Notes under the pieces: generated by a model
The model's input: only the letters and a program-made list of their open reading frames with translations
Database searches by the model: none
Told to the model about the DNA's origin: nothing
Assembly: GCA_963780805.1 (NCBI GenBank)
Contig: CAWADP010000017.1
Coordinates: 19,017 to 83,016 of the forward strand
Direction of reading: 5' to 3'
DNA: 64,000 nt
From: JASHVB01 sp963780805
Lineage (GTDB): Bacteria > Pseudomonadota > Alphaproteobacteria > Acetobacterales > Acetobacteraceae
Shown: positions 34,044 to 42,598 of the stretch, piece by piece
Position numbering within the stretch: the stretch's first letter is position 1
Layout: each line of letters begins with the position of its first letter
Translations under genes and position numbers: made by a program

Positions 34044-35435
34044 TTACGCATGCGTCATGCGGTTCCAGGCATCCAGCGCCGCGATCTTGTACGCCTCCGC
34101 CAGCGTGGGATAGTTGAACGTGTTCTCGATGAAATAATCCAGCGTGCCTTGCAGGTTCAGCACCGCCTGGCCGATATGCACCAGCTCGGTCGCGCCCTCG
34201 CCGACGATATGCACGCCGAGCAGCCGCCGCGTGTCCAGCGCGAACAGCATTTTCAGCAGGCCGGCATTCAGGCCCATGATATGGCCGCGCGAGGTCTCGC
34301 GGAACCGCGCGATCCCACATTCATACGGGATGTCGCGCCTGCGCACCTCCTGCTCGCTCATGCCGACAGTGGAGATTTCCGGCACCGAATAGATGCCATA
34401 GGGAAAGAACTCCGGCGCCGGCGGCATCGGCATGTTGAACGCGTGGCACGCGGCGATCCGCCCCTGCTCCATCGACGTTGACGCCAGGCTAGGGAAACCG
34501 ATGGCGTCGCCGGCGGAGTAGATATGCGGCACCTCGGTCTGGAACGTCACCGGGTTGACCTTCAGCCGCCCGCGCTGATCCGGCACCAGCCCGCAGGAAT
34601 CCAGGTTCAGCGCGTCGGTCGCGCCGACGCGGCCGGCGGCGTAGAGCAGCATCTCGGACCGCAGGCGGCGGCCATTCTCCAGCACGGTGACCGGCCAGTC
34701 GTTCTCGAATTCGATGCGCGCCACCTTGCAGCCGAAACGCAGCGCCATGCCGCGGTCGCGCAACTGGTGGGTGAAGTCCTCGATCAGCTCGTCGTCGATG
34801 AACTCCAGCAAGCCGGGCCGCGCCTCCACCAGCGCCACGCTGACATCCAGCGCACTGAAGATGGTGGCGTATTCGACGCCGATGACGCCGGCGCCCACCA
34901 CCGTCAGGCTGCGCGGCAGGCGCGGCACGTCGACGATCTCGTCGCTGTCCAGCACGTTGTGGCCGTTGAACGGCACGTCGGCCGGGCGATGCGGCCGGGT
35001 GCCGACGGCAATCAGGAAGCGCTCGCCCTCGATCGCGCGGACGTCGCCGTTGTCGAGCACCACCTCCACGCGGTGCGGGTCGAGGAAGCGCGCGGTGCCG
35101 CGCAGCGTGTGCACCGAATTGCGGGCGAACTGGTGTTCCAGCACATCCACCTCGTGGTCGAGGGTCATGTGCAGGCGCATCATCAGGTCCTTGGCCTCGA
35201 TGTCTTTCTTCACCCGATAGGCACGGCCGTAGAAGCCGCGCTCGCGCCAGCCGGTCAGGTTCAGCACGGTCTCGCGCAGGGTCTTCGACGGGATCGTGCC
35301 GGTGTGCACGGACACGCCGCCGACGCGGCGGCCCCTCTCCACCACCAGCACCGAACGGCTGAGCTTGGCGGCCTGGATGGCGGCGCGCCGACCGGCCGGA
35401 CCGCTGCCGATGACGACAAAATCGTAGTTGGTCAT
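34044..35435 (-). CDS. sthA: Si-specific (soluble) NAD(P)+ transhydrogenase
   Basis: A 463-residue FAD protein of the pyridine nucleotide-disulfide oxidoreductase family. The FAD motif VIGSGPAGRRAAIQ (8-21), GVSVHTGTIPSKTLRETVLN, the NAD motif VVGAGVIGVEYATIF and IYSAGDAIGFPSLASTSMEQ are present. As in SthA enzymes the redox-active Cys-x4-Cys of lipoamide dehydrogenase is missing (GGVSVHTGTIPSK), which distinguishes it from Lpd or glutathione reductase. It equilibrates NADPH and NADH in the cytosol. Start at 35435 gives MTNYDFVVIGSG. A divergent promoter region of 87 bases separates it from the next gene. Confidence 0.9.
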   Translation of the reverse strand: MTNYDFVVIGSGPAGRRAAIQAAKLSRSVLVVERGRRVGGVSVHTGTIPSKTLRETVLNLTGWRERGFYGRAYRVKKDIEAKDLMMRLHMTLDHEVDVLEHQFARNSVHTLRGTARFLDPHRVEVVLDNGDVRAIEGERFLIAVGTRPHRPADVPFNGHNVLDSDEIVDVPRLPRSLTVVGAGVIGVEYATIFSALDVSVALVEARPGLLEFIDDELIEDFTHQLRDRGMALRFGCKVARIEFENDWPVTVLENGRRLRSEMLLYAAGRVGATDALNLDSCGLVPDQRGRLKVNPVTFQTEVPHIYSAGDAIGFPSLASTSMEQGRIAACHAFNMPMPPAPEFFPYGIYSVPEISTVGMSEQEVRRRDIPYECGIARFRETSRGHIMGLNAGLLKMLFALDTRRLLGVHIVGEGATELVHIGQAVLNLQGTLDYFIENTFNYPTLAEAYKIAALDAWNRMTHA

Positions 35436-35522
35436 GCCCGCATGGTAGCCACGTCGGGCCGGCTTGTGGGAGAAAAAGCAGCGACTATGATCGCCGCACA
35501 GCCCTTCGAGAGGAGACCAGCG

Positions 35523-35960
35523 TTGGCGACCATCCCCAAGACCTTGCAGCCGCACATCAACACGGCATTCCCCGATCATGTCTGCCTGATCGGCTCGGCA
35601 CTGCCGAGCGGGTATGCTCAGATCACCCCGCGCGGCAGCACGATGGTGTACGACGACGAGCACATCGCGCTGTGGGAGCGGGGCAAGGGCTCCACCACCG
35701 GCAGCCTGCACGATGGCAGCAAGATGACCATCTATTTCCGCAAGCCGCAGCTTCGGGCGGATGGAGTGCTGCCGCTGGGCGGCATCGCCCGGTTCTACGG
35801 TGTTGCCGCGATCCACAAGTCCGGTCCGGCGTATGAGGAAGTGTGGCGGCGCCTGGTGCAGCCGGAGAAGGACCGTGATCCGGATAAGAAGGGCTTCGCG
35901 GTGCTGATCAAGATCGAACGCGCCGAGGACCTGAACGGGGCGCCGCTGACGCTGGAGTGA
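35523..35960 (+). CDS. Pyridoxamine 5'-phosphate oxidase-family FMN-binding protein
   Basis: A 145-residue split-barrel flavin-binding protein. LQPHINTAFPDHVCLIGSAL and GYAQITPRGSTMVYDDEHIA are typical of the family, followed by IYFRKPQLRADGVLPLGGIA; the strand order matches small PNPOx-like proteins and not the full PdxH enzyme. The start is TTG at 35523, with GAGAGGAGACC seven bases upstream. Such proteins bind FMN, F420 or heme; substrate unknown. Confidence 0.75.
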   Translation: MATIPKTLQPHINTAFPDHVCLIGSALPSGYAQITPRGSTMVYDDEHIALWERGKGSTTGSLHDGSKMTIYFRKPQLRADGVLPLGGIARFYGVAAIHKSGPAYEEVWRRLVQPEKDRDPDKKGFAVLIKIERAEDLNGAPLTLE

Positions 35961-35989
35961 CGGAGGCGGGGAACTCAGGGCATCCAGGA

Positions 35990-36084
35990 CACTCCCTCCC
36001 CTTGGGGGAGGGGGAGGGTGCGAACCGCGACAAGCGGCAGTTGGACGCACCCCTCCCCCCAGCCCCCTCCCTCAAGGGGGGGTG
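35990..36084. repeat. Imperfect palindrome of C/G runs
   Basis: CCTCCCCTTGGGGGAGGGGG near 35994 and its approximate complement ending CCTCCCTCAAGGGGGGGTG near 36083 enclose GCGAACCGCGACAAGCGG. Convergent genes end on both sides, so it may serve as a bidirectional terminator. Same family as 28830 and 37570. Confidence 0.75.
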
Positions 36085-36114
36085 CCTTTTCTTTCTACGC
36101 TTCCCGCGCATTGC

Positions 36115-37416
36115 TCAATGCCCCGACCGGTCCTTCCAGCGGTAATACGCGATGGACGGCGCCAGGAACCATGGGTTGCCCCAATAGTACGGGCGGGATG
36201 CGAAAGGCAGGTTGTCGAATGCCGTCGCACCCTCGGCGCGTCCCAGTATCTGTTGGCCGATGCGCGTGCCCAGATAGCCGGCCATGCCGACGCCTGATCC
36301 GCAATAGCCCATCGCGTAGTACAATCCCTCACGCTCGCCGACATGCATCATCTCGTCGAACGTGTAGGCGACAAAACCAGCCCAGGAATGGCTAACGCGA
36401 ATACCCGCAAGGTCCGGGAAGATCCGCACCATCTCGGCATGTAGTGGCGGACCGCTGCGTCTGGGGTCGGTCTCGTCATACGAAACCCGGCCGCCGAACA
36501 GGATGCGGCATCGGTCGGGCGAGGGGCGGTAGTAGTAAACGACCTTGCGAGTGTCGCTGACGATGCGGTCGCGTGGCATCAGCCGCGCCATGGTGGCGGC
36601 GGGGATTTCCTCTGTCGCGATGATGTAGCTGCCGATCGGGATGACGCGGCGGCGCAGCCAGGGGGTCAGCCGGCCGGTATACCCGTTGGTGGCCACCACC
36701 ACGTTGCGCGCGACGATACTGCCGCCGGTGCACTCGACGCGGAAGCCACCGCGGTCGCGATCGATCGCGGTGGCGGGACAATGCGGGATGACCGTTGCCC
36801 CCGCGTGCCGGGCGCGGTCCAGCATCCCCTGATGCAGCCGCGCCGGGTGCACCGACGCGTGTTGCTCGTACAATACGCCGCCGTAATATGCGTCGGTGCC
36901 GAGCTCGTGCCATTGCTCCGCGCGCGGAACCATGTGGGCGGCGACGTCCAGCCCCTTCGGCTGCGTCGCCAGCATCTGCGCGAGCGCTTCGTAGCGGGCC
37001 GGATTGTGCGCCGCGTGGAAGCGGCCGGCGATGCGGAAATCGCAGTCGATACCTTCGGCCGCGACGAAAGCCCCGACCCAGGCGAGCGAATTCTGGCCCT
37101 CCTTGACGATGCGGAACGCATGCTCTGGCCCGAACCGGCGCACCAGCGCGGCGTAGTTCGGCTTGACGCTGGTGGAGATCTGGCCGCCGTTGCGGGTGCT
37201 GCAGCCCCAGCCGGCATCCTCGGCATCGAGCACGACGGTGGCGCGTCCGCCGCGCGCGGTCTGCAACGCGACCGCGAGGCCGGTGTAACCCGAGCCGACC
37301 ACCACCACGTCAGCCTTCGCGGGCGGTGGCACCTGCGGCAACGCCGGGCGCGGCACGTCGTCCCACCAGTAGGGCGTAAGCTTCAGGTCGTCGGCGAACA
37401 GGGCGGCGTTGCTCAT
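36115..37416 (-). CDS. FAD-dependent oxidoreductase, DAO family (PuuB/OrdL-like)
   Basis: A 433-residue amine/amino acid oxidase-like flavoprotein. ADVVVVGSGYTGLAVALQTA is the FAD dinucleotide motif, and WGCSTRNGGQISTSVKPNYA is the segment typical of gamma-glutamylputrescine oxidase and related proteins. NVVVATNGYTGRLTPWLRRR and the C-terminal YAMGYCGSGVGMAGYLGTRI complete the FAD site. The N-terminal PYWWDDVPRP also fits this subgroup. Start at 37416 (MSNAALF). Substrate could be a gamma-glutamylated polyamine, but no other put genes are near. Confidence 0.85.
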   Translation of the reverse strand: MSNAALFADDLKLTPYWWDDVPRPALPQVPPPAKADVVVVGSGYTGLAVALQTARGGRATVVLDAEDAGWGCSTRNGGQISTSVKPNYAALVRRFGPEHAFRIVKEGQNSLAWVGAFVAAEGIDCDFRIAGRFHAAHNPARYEALAQMLATQPKGLDVAAHMVPRAEQWHELGTDAYYGGVLYEQHASVHPARLHQGMLDRARHAGATVIPHCPATAIDRDRGGFRVECTGGSIVARNVVVATNGYTGRLTPWLRRRVIPIGSYIIATEEIPAATMARLMPRDRIVSDTRKVVYYYRPSPDRCRILFGGRVSYDETDPRRSGPPLHAEMVRIFPDLAGIRVSHSWAGFVAYTFDEMMHVGEREGLYYAMGYCGSGVGMAGYLGTRIGQQILGRAEGATAFDNLPFASRPYYWGNPWFLAPSIAYYRWKDRSGH

Positions 37417-37767
37417 TCCGGCGGCGGCTCCGGGTGGCACGGGAGGAGACCGTTACGAGGATCGTGTCAGCGGGCGGCGGCGAAGGCAACCGAGCTCCGC
37501 CGCCATGCTTGCAGTCCCCGGCGTTGGAAGTGAGGCTAGCTTTTTTCTCAACAGTCTATCCCCAGTAGCCACCCCTCCCCTTGTGGGCGGGGTTGCGGGA
37601 GGGGTGCATGCACGCAATGACAGATTAGCCGACGGGTCCGAAGCGTCAGGGTCACAACCGGTTCCGATTCATATGCGCGGCATCGAAGGTTGCCGATATT
37701 CGACGGTATTGATTACGCCGCTCTTTGCCACAGCCGTCGCGGGTCACGACGCTCCTCAATATGCGGT
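37417..37767. other. Intergenic region, one C/G-run hairpin only
   Basis: The C-run/G-run element at 37570-37605 and a single CGCAATGACAG half copy at 37614 are the only structures found; no gene is supported. Confidence 0.6.
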
Positions 37768-39015
37768 TCACTCCGCCGCCACTACCACCATATCGGCCCG
37801 CGCCGAGGCCCGGGCGCTGCCCATGCAGAGCAGGCTTGCCAGCAGCAACGCCGCAACCAGGAACAGTACCATCTCCGGGTGGTGATGGTCGATCAGCATG
37901 CCGAACGGCACCGGCGTCAGTGCGCTGCCCAGTGGCAAGCCGGCGCTGACGAAGCCGAACACCTTGCCGATCTGTCCCGGCGGCGACGCCTCCTTCAGCA
38001 TCACGTCGCGCGGCGTGCGGCTGGCCCCCAGGGCGAGGCCGGACACGAACATCAGTCCGATCACCGACGCGGGTGACAGCAACAGCATTGCCACCACCAG
38101 CACCAATGCCGCCGATACGATCGTCAGTCCCACCGCGAAGCTCTGCACATGCTTGCGGTAGGCATCGGCGAACCAGCCGCCGAACAACACTCCGCAGGTG
38201 GTGCCGACCATGTAGCCGGTGAGAGCCGTCGAGGCGAGTGGCAGCGCCATTCCCTTCACCGCGTGCAGCACCGTGATCAGCCAGGCCTGCACGCCTGCCC
38301 CCGCCATCGATCCCAGCAGATAGAAGCCAAAGAACAGCAGCATGGTGCGCGAGAACAGCAGGGCGCGACCGGTGATGGCGTCGTCGGCCTCGGTTGGTTC
38401 GTGCCGTACCTGGTCGTTCAGGACGGCGCTTTGCAGCAGGATTGAAATGACCACCGGAATGCCGAGCAAACCGACCAACAACAATCCGGCGCGCCAGCCG
38501 ATCGTCACCGTCAACAGGGCCATGACCGGCGGGCCTGCCGCGAAACCAAGATTGCCGCTGAACGTGTGCAGGGCGAATGAGGAGCCCATGCGCTCATGGT
38601 CCACGGAGCCGCTGAGGATCGAATAGTCGCACGGATGGATGACGGAGTTGCCCAAACCCGACAGCATCGCCAACGCCGCGATTTGCCAGAAGCTGGTGGC
38701 GGTCGACATCGCGGCGACCGAGAGCGACATCAGCAACGCGCCGCACACCAGAAACCGCCGTGCCCCGTAACGGTCCACCAGGAACCCCATCGGGGTCTGC
38801 ATCAGCGCCGTCGTGCCGGCCATCAGCGCAACCGCGAGTCCAAGTTCGGCGAAGGACACACCGAAGGCCTTTTGCCAGACCAGGAACAGGGGCGGCAGGC
38901 ACAACTGATAAAAGTGCGATAGGAAGTGGCCGTTGCCGATCAGGAAGTTGACGCGGGTCGTGCGGCTCAGGACCATTGTGCGGGCGTCCGGTCGGTGTGT
39001 TCTTTCCGCAAGCAT
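37768..39015 (-). CDS. MFS transporter
   Basis: About 415 residues with twelve predicted transmembrane segments. FLVDRYGARRFLVCGALLMS is the loop 2-3 motif of the major facilitator superfamily, and GLGNSVIHPCDYSILSGSVD resembles fosmidomycin-resistance-like and related drug/organic acid carriers. GGWFADAYRKHV is the second-half copy of the loop motif. Substrate unknown. The frame is open to 39039; ATG at 39015 or 38976 (MVLSRTTRVNFLIGNGHF) are both possible, the latter closer to the first helix. It is divergent from the methyltransferase fusion across a polypurine tract. Confidence 0.8.
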   Translation of the reverse strand: MLAERTHRPDARTMVLSRTTRVNFLIGNGHFLSHFYQLCLPPLFLVWQKAFGVSFAELGLAVALMAGTTALMQTPMGFLVDRYGARRFLVCGALLMSLSVAAMSTATSFWQIAALAMLSGLGNSVIHPCDYSILSGSVDHERMGSSFALHTFSGNLGFAAGPPVMALLTVTIGWRAGLLLVGLLGIPVVISILLQSAVLNDQVRHEPTEADDAITGRALLFSRTMLLFFGFYLLGSMAGAGVQAWLITVLHAVKGMALPLASTALTGYMVGTTCGVLFGGWFADAYRKHVQSFAVGLTIVSAALVLVVAMLLLSPASVIGLMFVSGLALGASRTPRDVMLKEASPPGQIGKVFGFVSAGLPLGSALTPVPFGMLIDHHHPEMVLFLVAALLLASLLCMGSARASARADMVVVAAE

Positions 39016-39045
39016 GGAAGCAGGTTTGCGCTGCGTCAATCGAGG

Positions 39046-39240
39046 GAGGCCGGGCGCGAGGGAAGACGGGCGCGAGGGAAGACGGGGACGCGGAGAGAAG
39101 AAGCGAGGGAAGTAGAGTCGCGGGAAGACGGGGACGCGGAAAGGAGAGGCGAGCGAAGTAGAGTCGCGGGAAGTGGAGGCGCGGGAAGTGGAGAGGCGCG
39201 GGAAGAAGAGGCGAAGGAAGCAGGAGACCGAGCAGAGGTT
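39046..39240. repeat. Polypurine minisatellite, about 195 bp
   Basis: The + strand is almost only A and G apart from regular C and T at repeat borders. Several unit types are duplicated: GGGAAGACGGGCGCGA, GGGAAGACGGGGACGCGGA, GAAGTAGAGTCGCGGGAAG and GGCGCGGGAAGTGGAG each occur twice. It fills the divergent region between the MFS gene and the gene at 39293. Confidence 0.85.
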
Positions 39241-39292
39241 GGGAAGCCGTGCAAGGGCAGGTTGCCGGTGGAAGCACGATGAGGGAGGGCGA

Positions 39293-40645
39293 ATGAGCGA
39301 TCGGACCGTGCCGAGTCTGGCGCAGCGGTTGACGGCGCTGTGGGACTACCTCGGCATCGGCACGGCACATGTGTCGGCGCCGATGCCGGGCGACGTGGCC
39401 GGGCTGGTCGCGGCGGCGCCGGACCGCGTGGCGGGGCTGGTGCTGTGCGTGCCGTCGCGGCTCGATCCGGCAGCGTTCGCCGGCATCCCGCGGCGCGTGC
39501 TGATGATCGCCGGGGACGGCGACATGACCGACGCGGTGACCGCCCGGGCGTTGCCTCGGCTGCCCGGGGCGCAGCGGCAGGTGCTGGCAGGCTATGCGGC
39601 GCCCGGCTGGGCTGACGTGATAGCCGACCGCACCGATGCGGTGGTTGGCCGGTTGACCGGCTTTCTGGACCACTTCTCCGCCGATCCGCCGCGCGCCGTG
39701 GCGCCGGAGGGGACGGTCGCCGGCATCTCCTACCGCATCCACGGTGCCGGGCCGGCGCTGGTGCTGCTGCCGTTCTTCCTGGCGCCGTCGCAATGGGAGC
39801 CGGCGATTCCGCTGTTGGCGCGGCGGTTCTCGGTGGTGACCCTGGGCGGGCGCCATGTCGGCGGCATCGCGGCGCTGGAGGACCGGGCCCGCGCGCCAAG
39901 CTACCGGGCCATGGTGCGCACCCTGGTTACGCAGATGGCGCCGCAACCGGGCGAGACGATGCTCGACATCGGCAGCGGCTCCGGCGCGCTGGACCGCATG
40001 GTGGCGCGGTTATGGCCGGGATGTCCGCTGACGGCGGTGGACGTAAACCCGTTCCTGCAACGAGAGGCGAAGGCGTTGGCAGCGGAGGAGGGATTGGGCG
40101 CCATCGCGTTCCTTCCAGGCAGTGCCGAGGCGCTGCCGTTCCCGGATGCGTCGTTCGACTGCGTATTCAGCGTGACCGTGCTGGAGGAATGCGACGCGGA
40201 CAAGGCACTGCGCGAAGCATGGCGAGTACTGCATCCGGGTGGACGGCTGGGCGTGGTCGTGCGGGCGATCGACCTGCCGCAATGGTGGAACCTGGATTTG
40301 CCGCCGGGCTTTCGCGCGCGTGCCGAGACTCCGCCGCAGTCGGTCGGGCCGCGTGGCGTGGCGGATGCAAGCCTCTACCGGCGCATGCACGCGGCGGGGT
40401 TTGCCAGCCTCGTGTGCTTCCCATCGCTGGTGACACTGGATCAACCGGACGGCCCGATCTGGCGCTATCGCGAAGATCACCTGCTGTCTTTGTTGACGGC
40501 GGAGGAGACGCGGACGTGGCACGCTCTGACGGAAGCCGGGCGGCGGGAAGCGGTGTTGATGATGGCTCACCCGATGCACTGTGTTGTAGGGACCAAACAA
40601 GCCTCAGGCGATGGGATGGGCATAAATGGGCCGGATCAGTCATGA
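39293..40645 (+). CDS. Fusion of alpha/beta-hydrolase-like domain and class I SAM methyltransferase
   Basis: A 450-residue two-part protein. Residues 1-175 resemble an alpha/beta hydrolase (VLMIAGDGDMTDAVTARALP, FLDHFSADPPRAVAPEGTVA, IHGAGPALVLLPFFLAPSQW) but the nucleophile elbow and catalytic triad are not seen, so it may be a binding domain. Residues about 225-370 are a Rossmann methyltransferase: ETMLDIGSGSGALDRMVARL binds AdoMet, followed by VDVNPFLQREA, LPFPDASFDCVFSVTVLEEC and REAWRVLHPGGRLGVVV, as in the UbiE/Methyltransf_11 group. Start 39293 is fixed by GAGGGAGGGCG just before the ATG. The acceptor is unknown; small lipophilic molecules are usual for this group. Confidence 0.75.
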   Translation: MSDRTVPSLAQRLTALWDYLGIGTAHVSAPMPGDVAGLVAAAPDRVAGLVLCVPSRLDPAAFAGIPRRVLMIAGDGDMTDAVTARALPRLPGAQRQVLAGYAAPGWADVIADRTDAVVGRLTGFLDHFSADPPRAVAPEGTVAGISYRIHGAGPALVLLPFFLAPSQWEPAIPLLARRFSVVTLGGRHVGGIAALEDRARAPSYRAMVRTLVTQMAPQPGETMLDIGSGSGALDRMVARLWPGCPLTAVDVNPFLQREAKALAAEEGLGAIAFLPGSAEALPFPDASFDCVFSVTVLEECDADKALREAWRVLHPGGRLGVVVRAIDLPQWWNLDLPPGFRARAETPPQSVGPRGVADASLYRRMHAAGFASLVCFPSLVTLDQPDGPIWRYREDHLLSLLTAEETRTWHALTEAGRREAVLMMAHPMHCVVGTKQASGDGMGINGPDQS

Positions 40646-41122
40646 GCTAATCAGCAATGCCGATACGTGAGCAGGCAATACGTCACGGACCGTGTGGTCG
40701 AGGCCCATTCACGACATACTCACGACATGGCGTCTTTGCGCCGCAGGTGCCGATCGAATACAGGCGGTTCGAATACAAACGGTCGCCGTTTCCAGCATTT
40801 CGACGACGCTTTGACATTCGATGATGCTTTAACATTCGATGTCATTGCGTTTTGGGGCTGCTGATCGATTGTGGACCATGCGCGACCTGTGCCGCGGGCG
40901 GCTGCAAAATTTATCGCAAAGGAAGCGGAGCCTCATAATCAGGGGGCGCAGAGAAAGACCACTTGCTATTTTCAAACGATCTCGGATGCCGTCATTTCGC
41001 GTGAAATGCCGTTCATTGTTGCCTGCGATCTCTCCGCCTCCGTTTCCTCTGCGATAAATTTGCCAGTTGCCCGCGGCACCGGCCCGACATTATGTGCTGC
41101 CGTCGTCGATGAGCCGCGTCTG
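40646..41122. other. Intergenic region, no gene seen
   Basis: No coding sequence is supported. A near-duplicate of about 18 bases (GCTTTRACATTCGATG) sits at 40805-40842. Composition is lower in GC than the neighbours. Confidence 0.5.
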
Positions 41123-41368
41123 CTATCGCCAGATCGGAGTTCCAAGATTGATCGCGTGGCCGCTGGTCACCGCACCACCCAAGGCACCCGCCGCACCGCC
41201 GATCGCGGCGCCCACCAACGGAGAGCCACCGGTGATGGCCGCAATGCCCGCGCCGCCGGCCGCGCCAATCAGCCCGCCGGACGCGGCACGGTCGCCCGGG
41301 TCATAGCCGCATCCCGCAAGGCCGAGCACCAGTACCATCAAGCCGGCAATTCCAATGATCCTATTCAT
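41123..41368 (-). CDS. Small glycine-zipper lipoprotein
   Basis: An 81-residue lipoprotein: hydrophobic signal with lipobox LAGC (Cys20), then a Gly/Ala-rich segment with G-x3-G periodicity (GGLIGAAGGAGIAAITGGSP, GAAIGGAAGALGGAV), the glycine-zipper pattern of SlyB/OmpA-linker-like envelope proteins. Start ATG 41368 follows GAGGGATTG; a TTG two codons upstream is less likely. Probably anchored in the outer membrane, contributing to envelope integrity. Confidence 0.75.
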   Translation of the reverse strand: MNRIIGIAGLMVLVLGLAGCGYDPGDRAASGGLIGAAGGAGIAAITGGSPLVGAAIGGAAGALGGAVTSGHAINLGTPIWR

Positions 41369-41631
41369 AGCCAATCCCTCGTTGCACGCTTCGCCGAAAA
41401 TATGGGGCCGGTCATCAGTTTGATATCTGTCGGCACAAGGTCACGATCGCGGCATCAACATGCATCTGTTTGACCTACGTCACAAAATCCCATGCCAGAC
41501 AAGTCGGCTGTCCTGATCGCCGCCCGACCTGCTCTTCCGCACTTGCCACCCGCGCCACTGAATCCGACGCAACCAGTGCGGGACGGCGAACTATCTCCCC
41601 CCAGACCCCGCTTTGCGCTACCTATTTCCGT

Positions 41632-42327
41632 ATGTCGTCGTGGACCCAACTCGCCCGTGCTCATACCGCAAGCGGCGATCTGCTTGTCCTGCGCGAGCGC
41701 GCCGGCACCATCGAGCTCCGCTGCAACGGCTGGGACCTGATGTCCAACCGGGCCCACTATTCCGAGGAAGCCCTGGCGGCCCTCGCCTGCCCTCACGTCG
41801 CCTCGGCGGAGCCGGTGGTCCTGATCGGCGGCCTTGGCTTCGGCTACACCCTGCGCGCCGTGCTGGACCGCCTGCCGCCCGCCGCCCGGATCACCGTCGC
41901 CGAAATTCTGCCCGACATCATCGCCTGGAACAGGGGCATGCTCTCGGCCCTGGCGGGCCACCCGCTGGCGGACCGGCGTGTTATCGTTGCCAACGCCGAC
42001 ATTGGCGCCCTCCTCAGTGCCACGGCCCCGTCCCGGTTCGACGCCATCCTGCTCGACATCGACAATGGTCCCGACGCCATCATGCTGTCGGGCAATGCGC
42101 CGCTCTACGCCGCGGCCGGTATAGCCCAGATCCGCCGTGCCCTGCGGCCGCACGGTGTTCTGGCGGTCTGGTCCGCCGACCGCTCTCCGGCCTTTGCCGC
42201 CCGCCTGCGCGCCGCCGGCTTCCGGCAGGAGGCGCACGACGTCCCCGCCCGCGGCGCCCCCGACGATCCGCTGCACACGATCTACCTGGCGTGGCCGGCG
42301 TCGGAGCAGTGCGCGCCGCCGGCGTGA
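41632..42327 (+). CDS. Spermidine synthase-like class I methyltransferase-fold protein
   Basis: A 231-residue Rossmann protein of the spermidine/spermine synthase-like group. VVLIGGLGFGYTLRAVLDRL is the cofactor loop, ITVAEILPDIIAWNRGMLSA the acidic second strand, and FDAILLDIDNGPDAIMLSGN the D-x-D-like catalytic region; ALRPHGVLAVWSADRSPAFA closes the fold. It is shorter than SpeE and lacks the N-terminal beta domain, so polyamine synthesis is doubtful. Start at 41632 is preferred because the longer frame upstream has no family resemblance. Confidence 0.75.
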   Translation: MSSWTQLARAHTASGDLLVLRERAGTIELRCNGWDLMSNRAHYSEEALAALACPHVASAEPVVLIGGLGFGYTLRAVLDRLPPAARITVAEILPDIIAWNRGMLSALAGHPLADRRVIVANADIGALLSATAPSRFDAILLDIDNGPDAIMLSGNAPLYAAAGIAQIRRALRPHGVLAVWSADRSPAFAARLRAAGFRQEAHDVPARGAPDDPLHTIYLAWPASEQCAPPA

Positions 42328-42343
42328 TCCCGGCCCCGGCCGA

Positions 42344-42598
42344 GCCACCCGTATCGGCGGGCGCACGCATCCCCGGGTCGCTCTCTGGCCTGCCGTCAGC
42401 GCCTGCGCTGCCTGCTCTCCGCGCCCGGCCCGCGAGCCGCCGGCAGGTTCGCGCACCAACCGGTTCGCGCACCAAATCGGCATGCGCCGGGTTGATTTCT
42501 CGATGCAGAAGTGGGACCGGTTTCTCAACGTCAACACCGCGGCTGATCTGGCGATCGTTCGTGCGCTGGCGCCGCGACCGCAGGAGGACAGCGCATGA
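42344..42598 (+). pseudogene. mobA: C-terminal relic of molybdenum cofactor guanylyltransferase (MobA)
   Basis: In the frame of 42344 the translation reads ATRIGGRTHPRVALWPAVSA and ends WDRFLNVNTAADLAIVRALA, which are the last two conserved blocks of MobA (G-x-x-H-P-x-x-A-L-W-P and F-x-N-V-N-T-x-x-D-L). The N-terminal nucleotide-binding half with the GGxSxRMG loop is absent; the preceding gene replaces it. The relic's TGA overlaps the next ATG by four bases (ATGA at 42595), so the old operon junction with the dehydrogenase is still preserved. MobA would attach GMP to molybdopterin. Confidence 0.7.
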
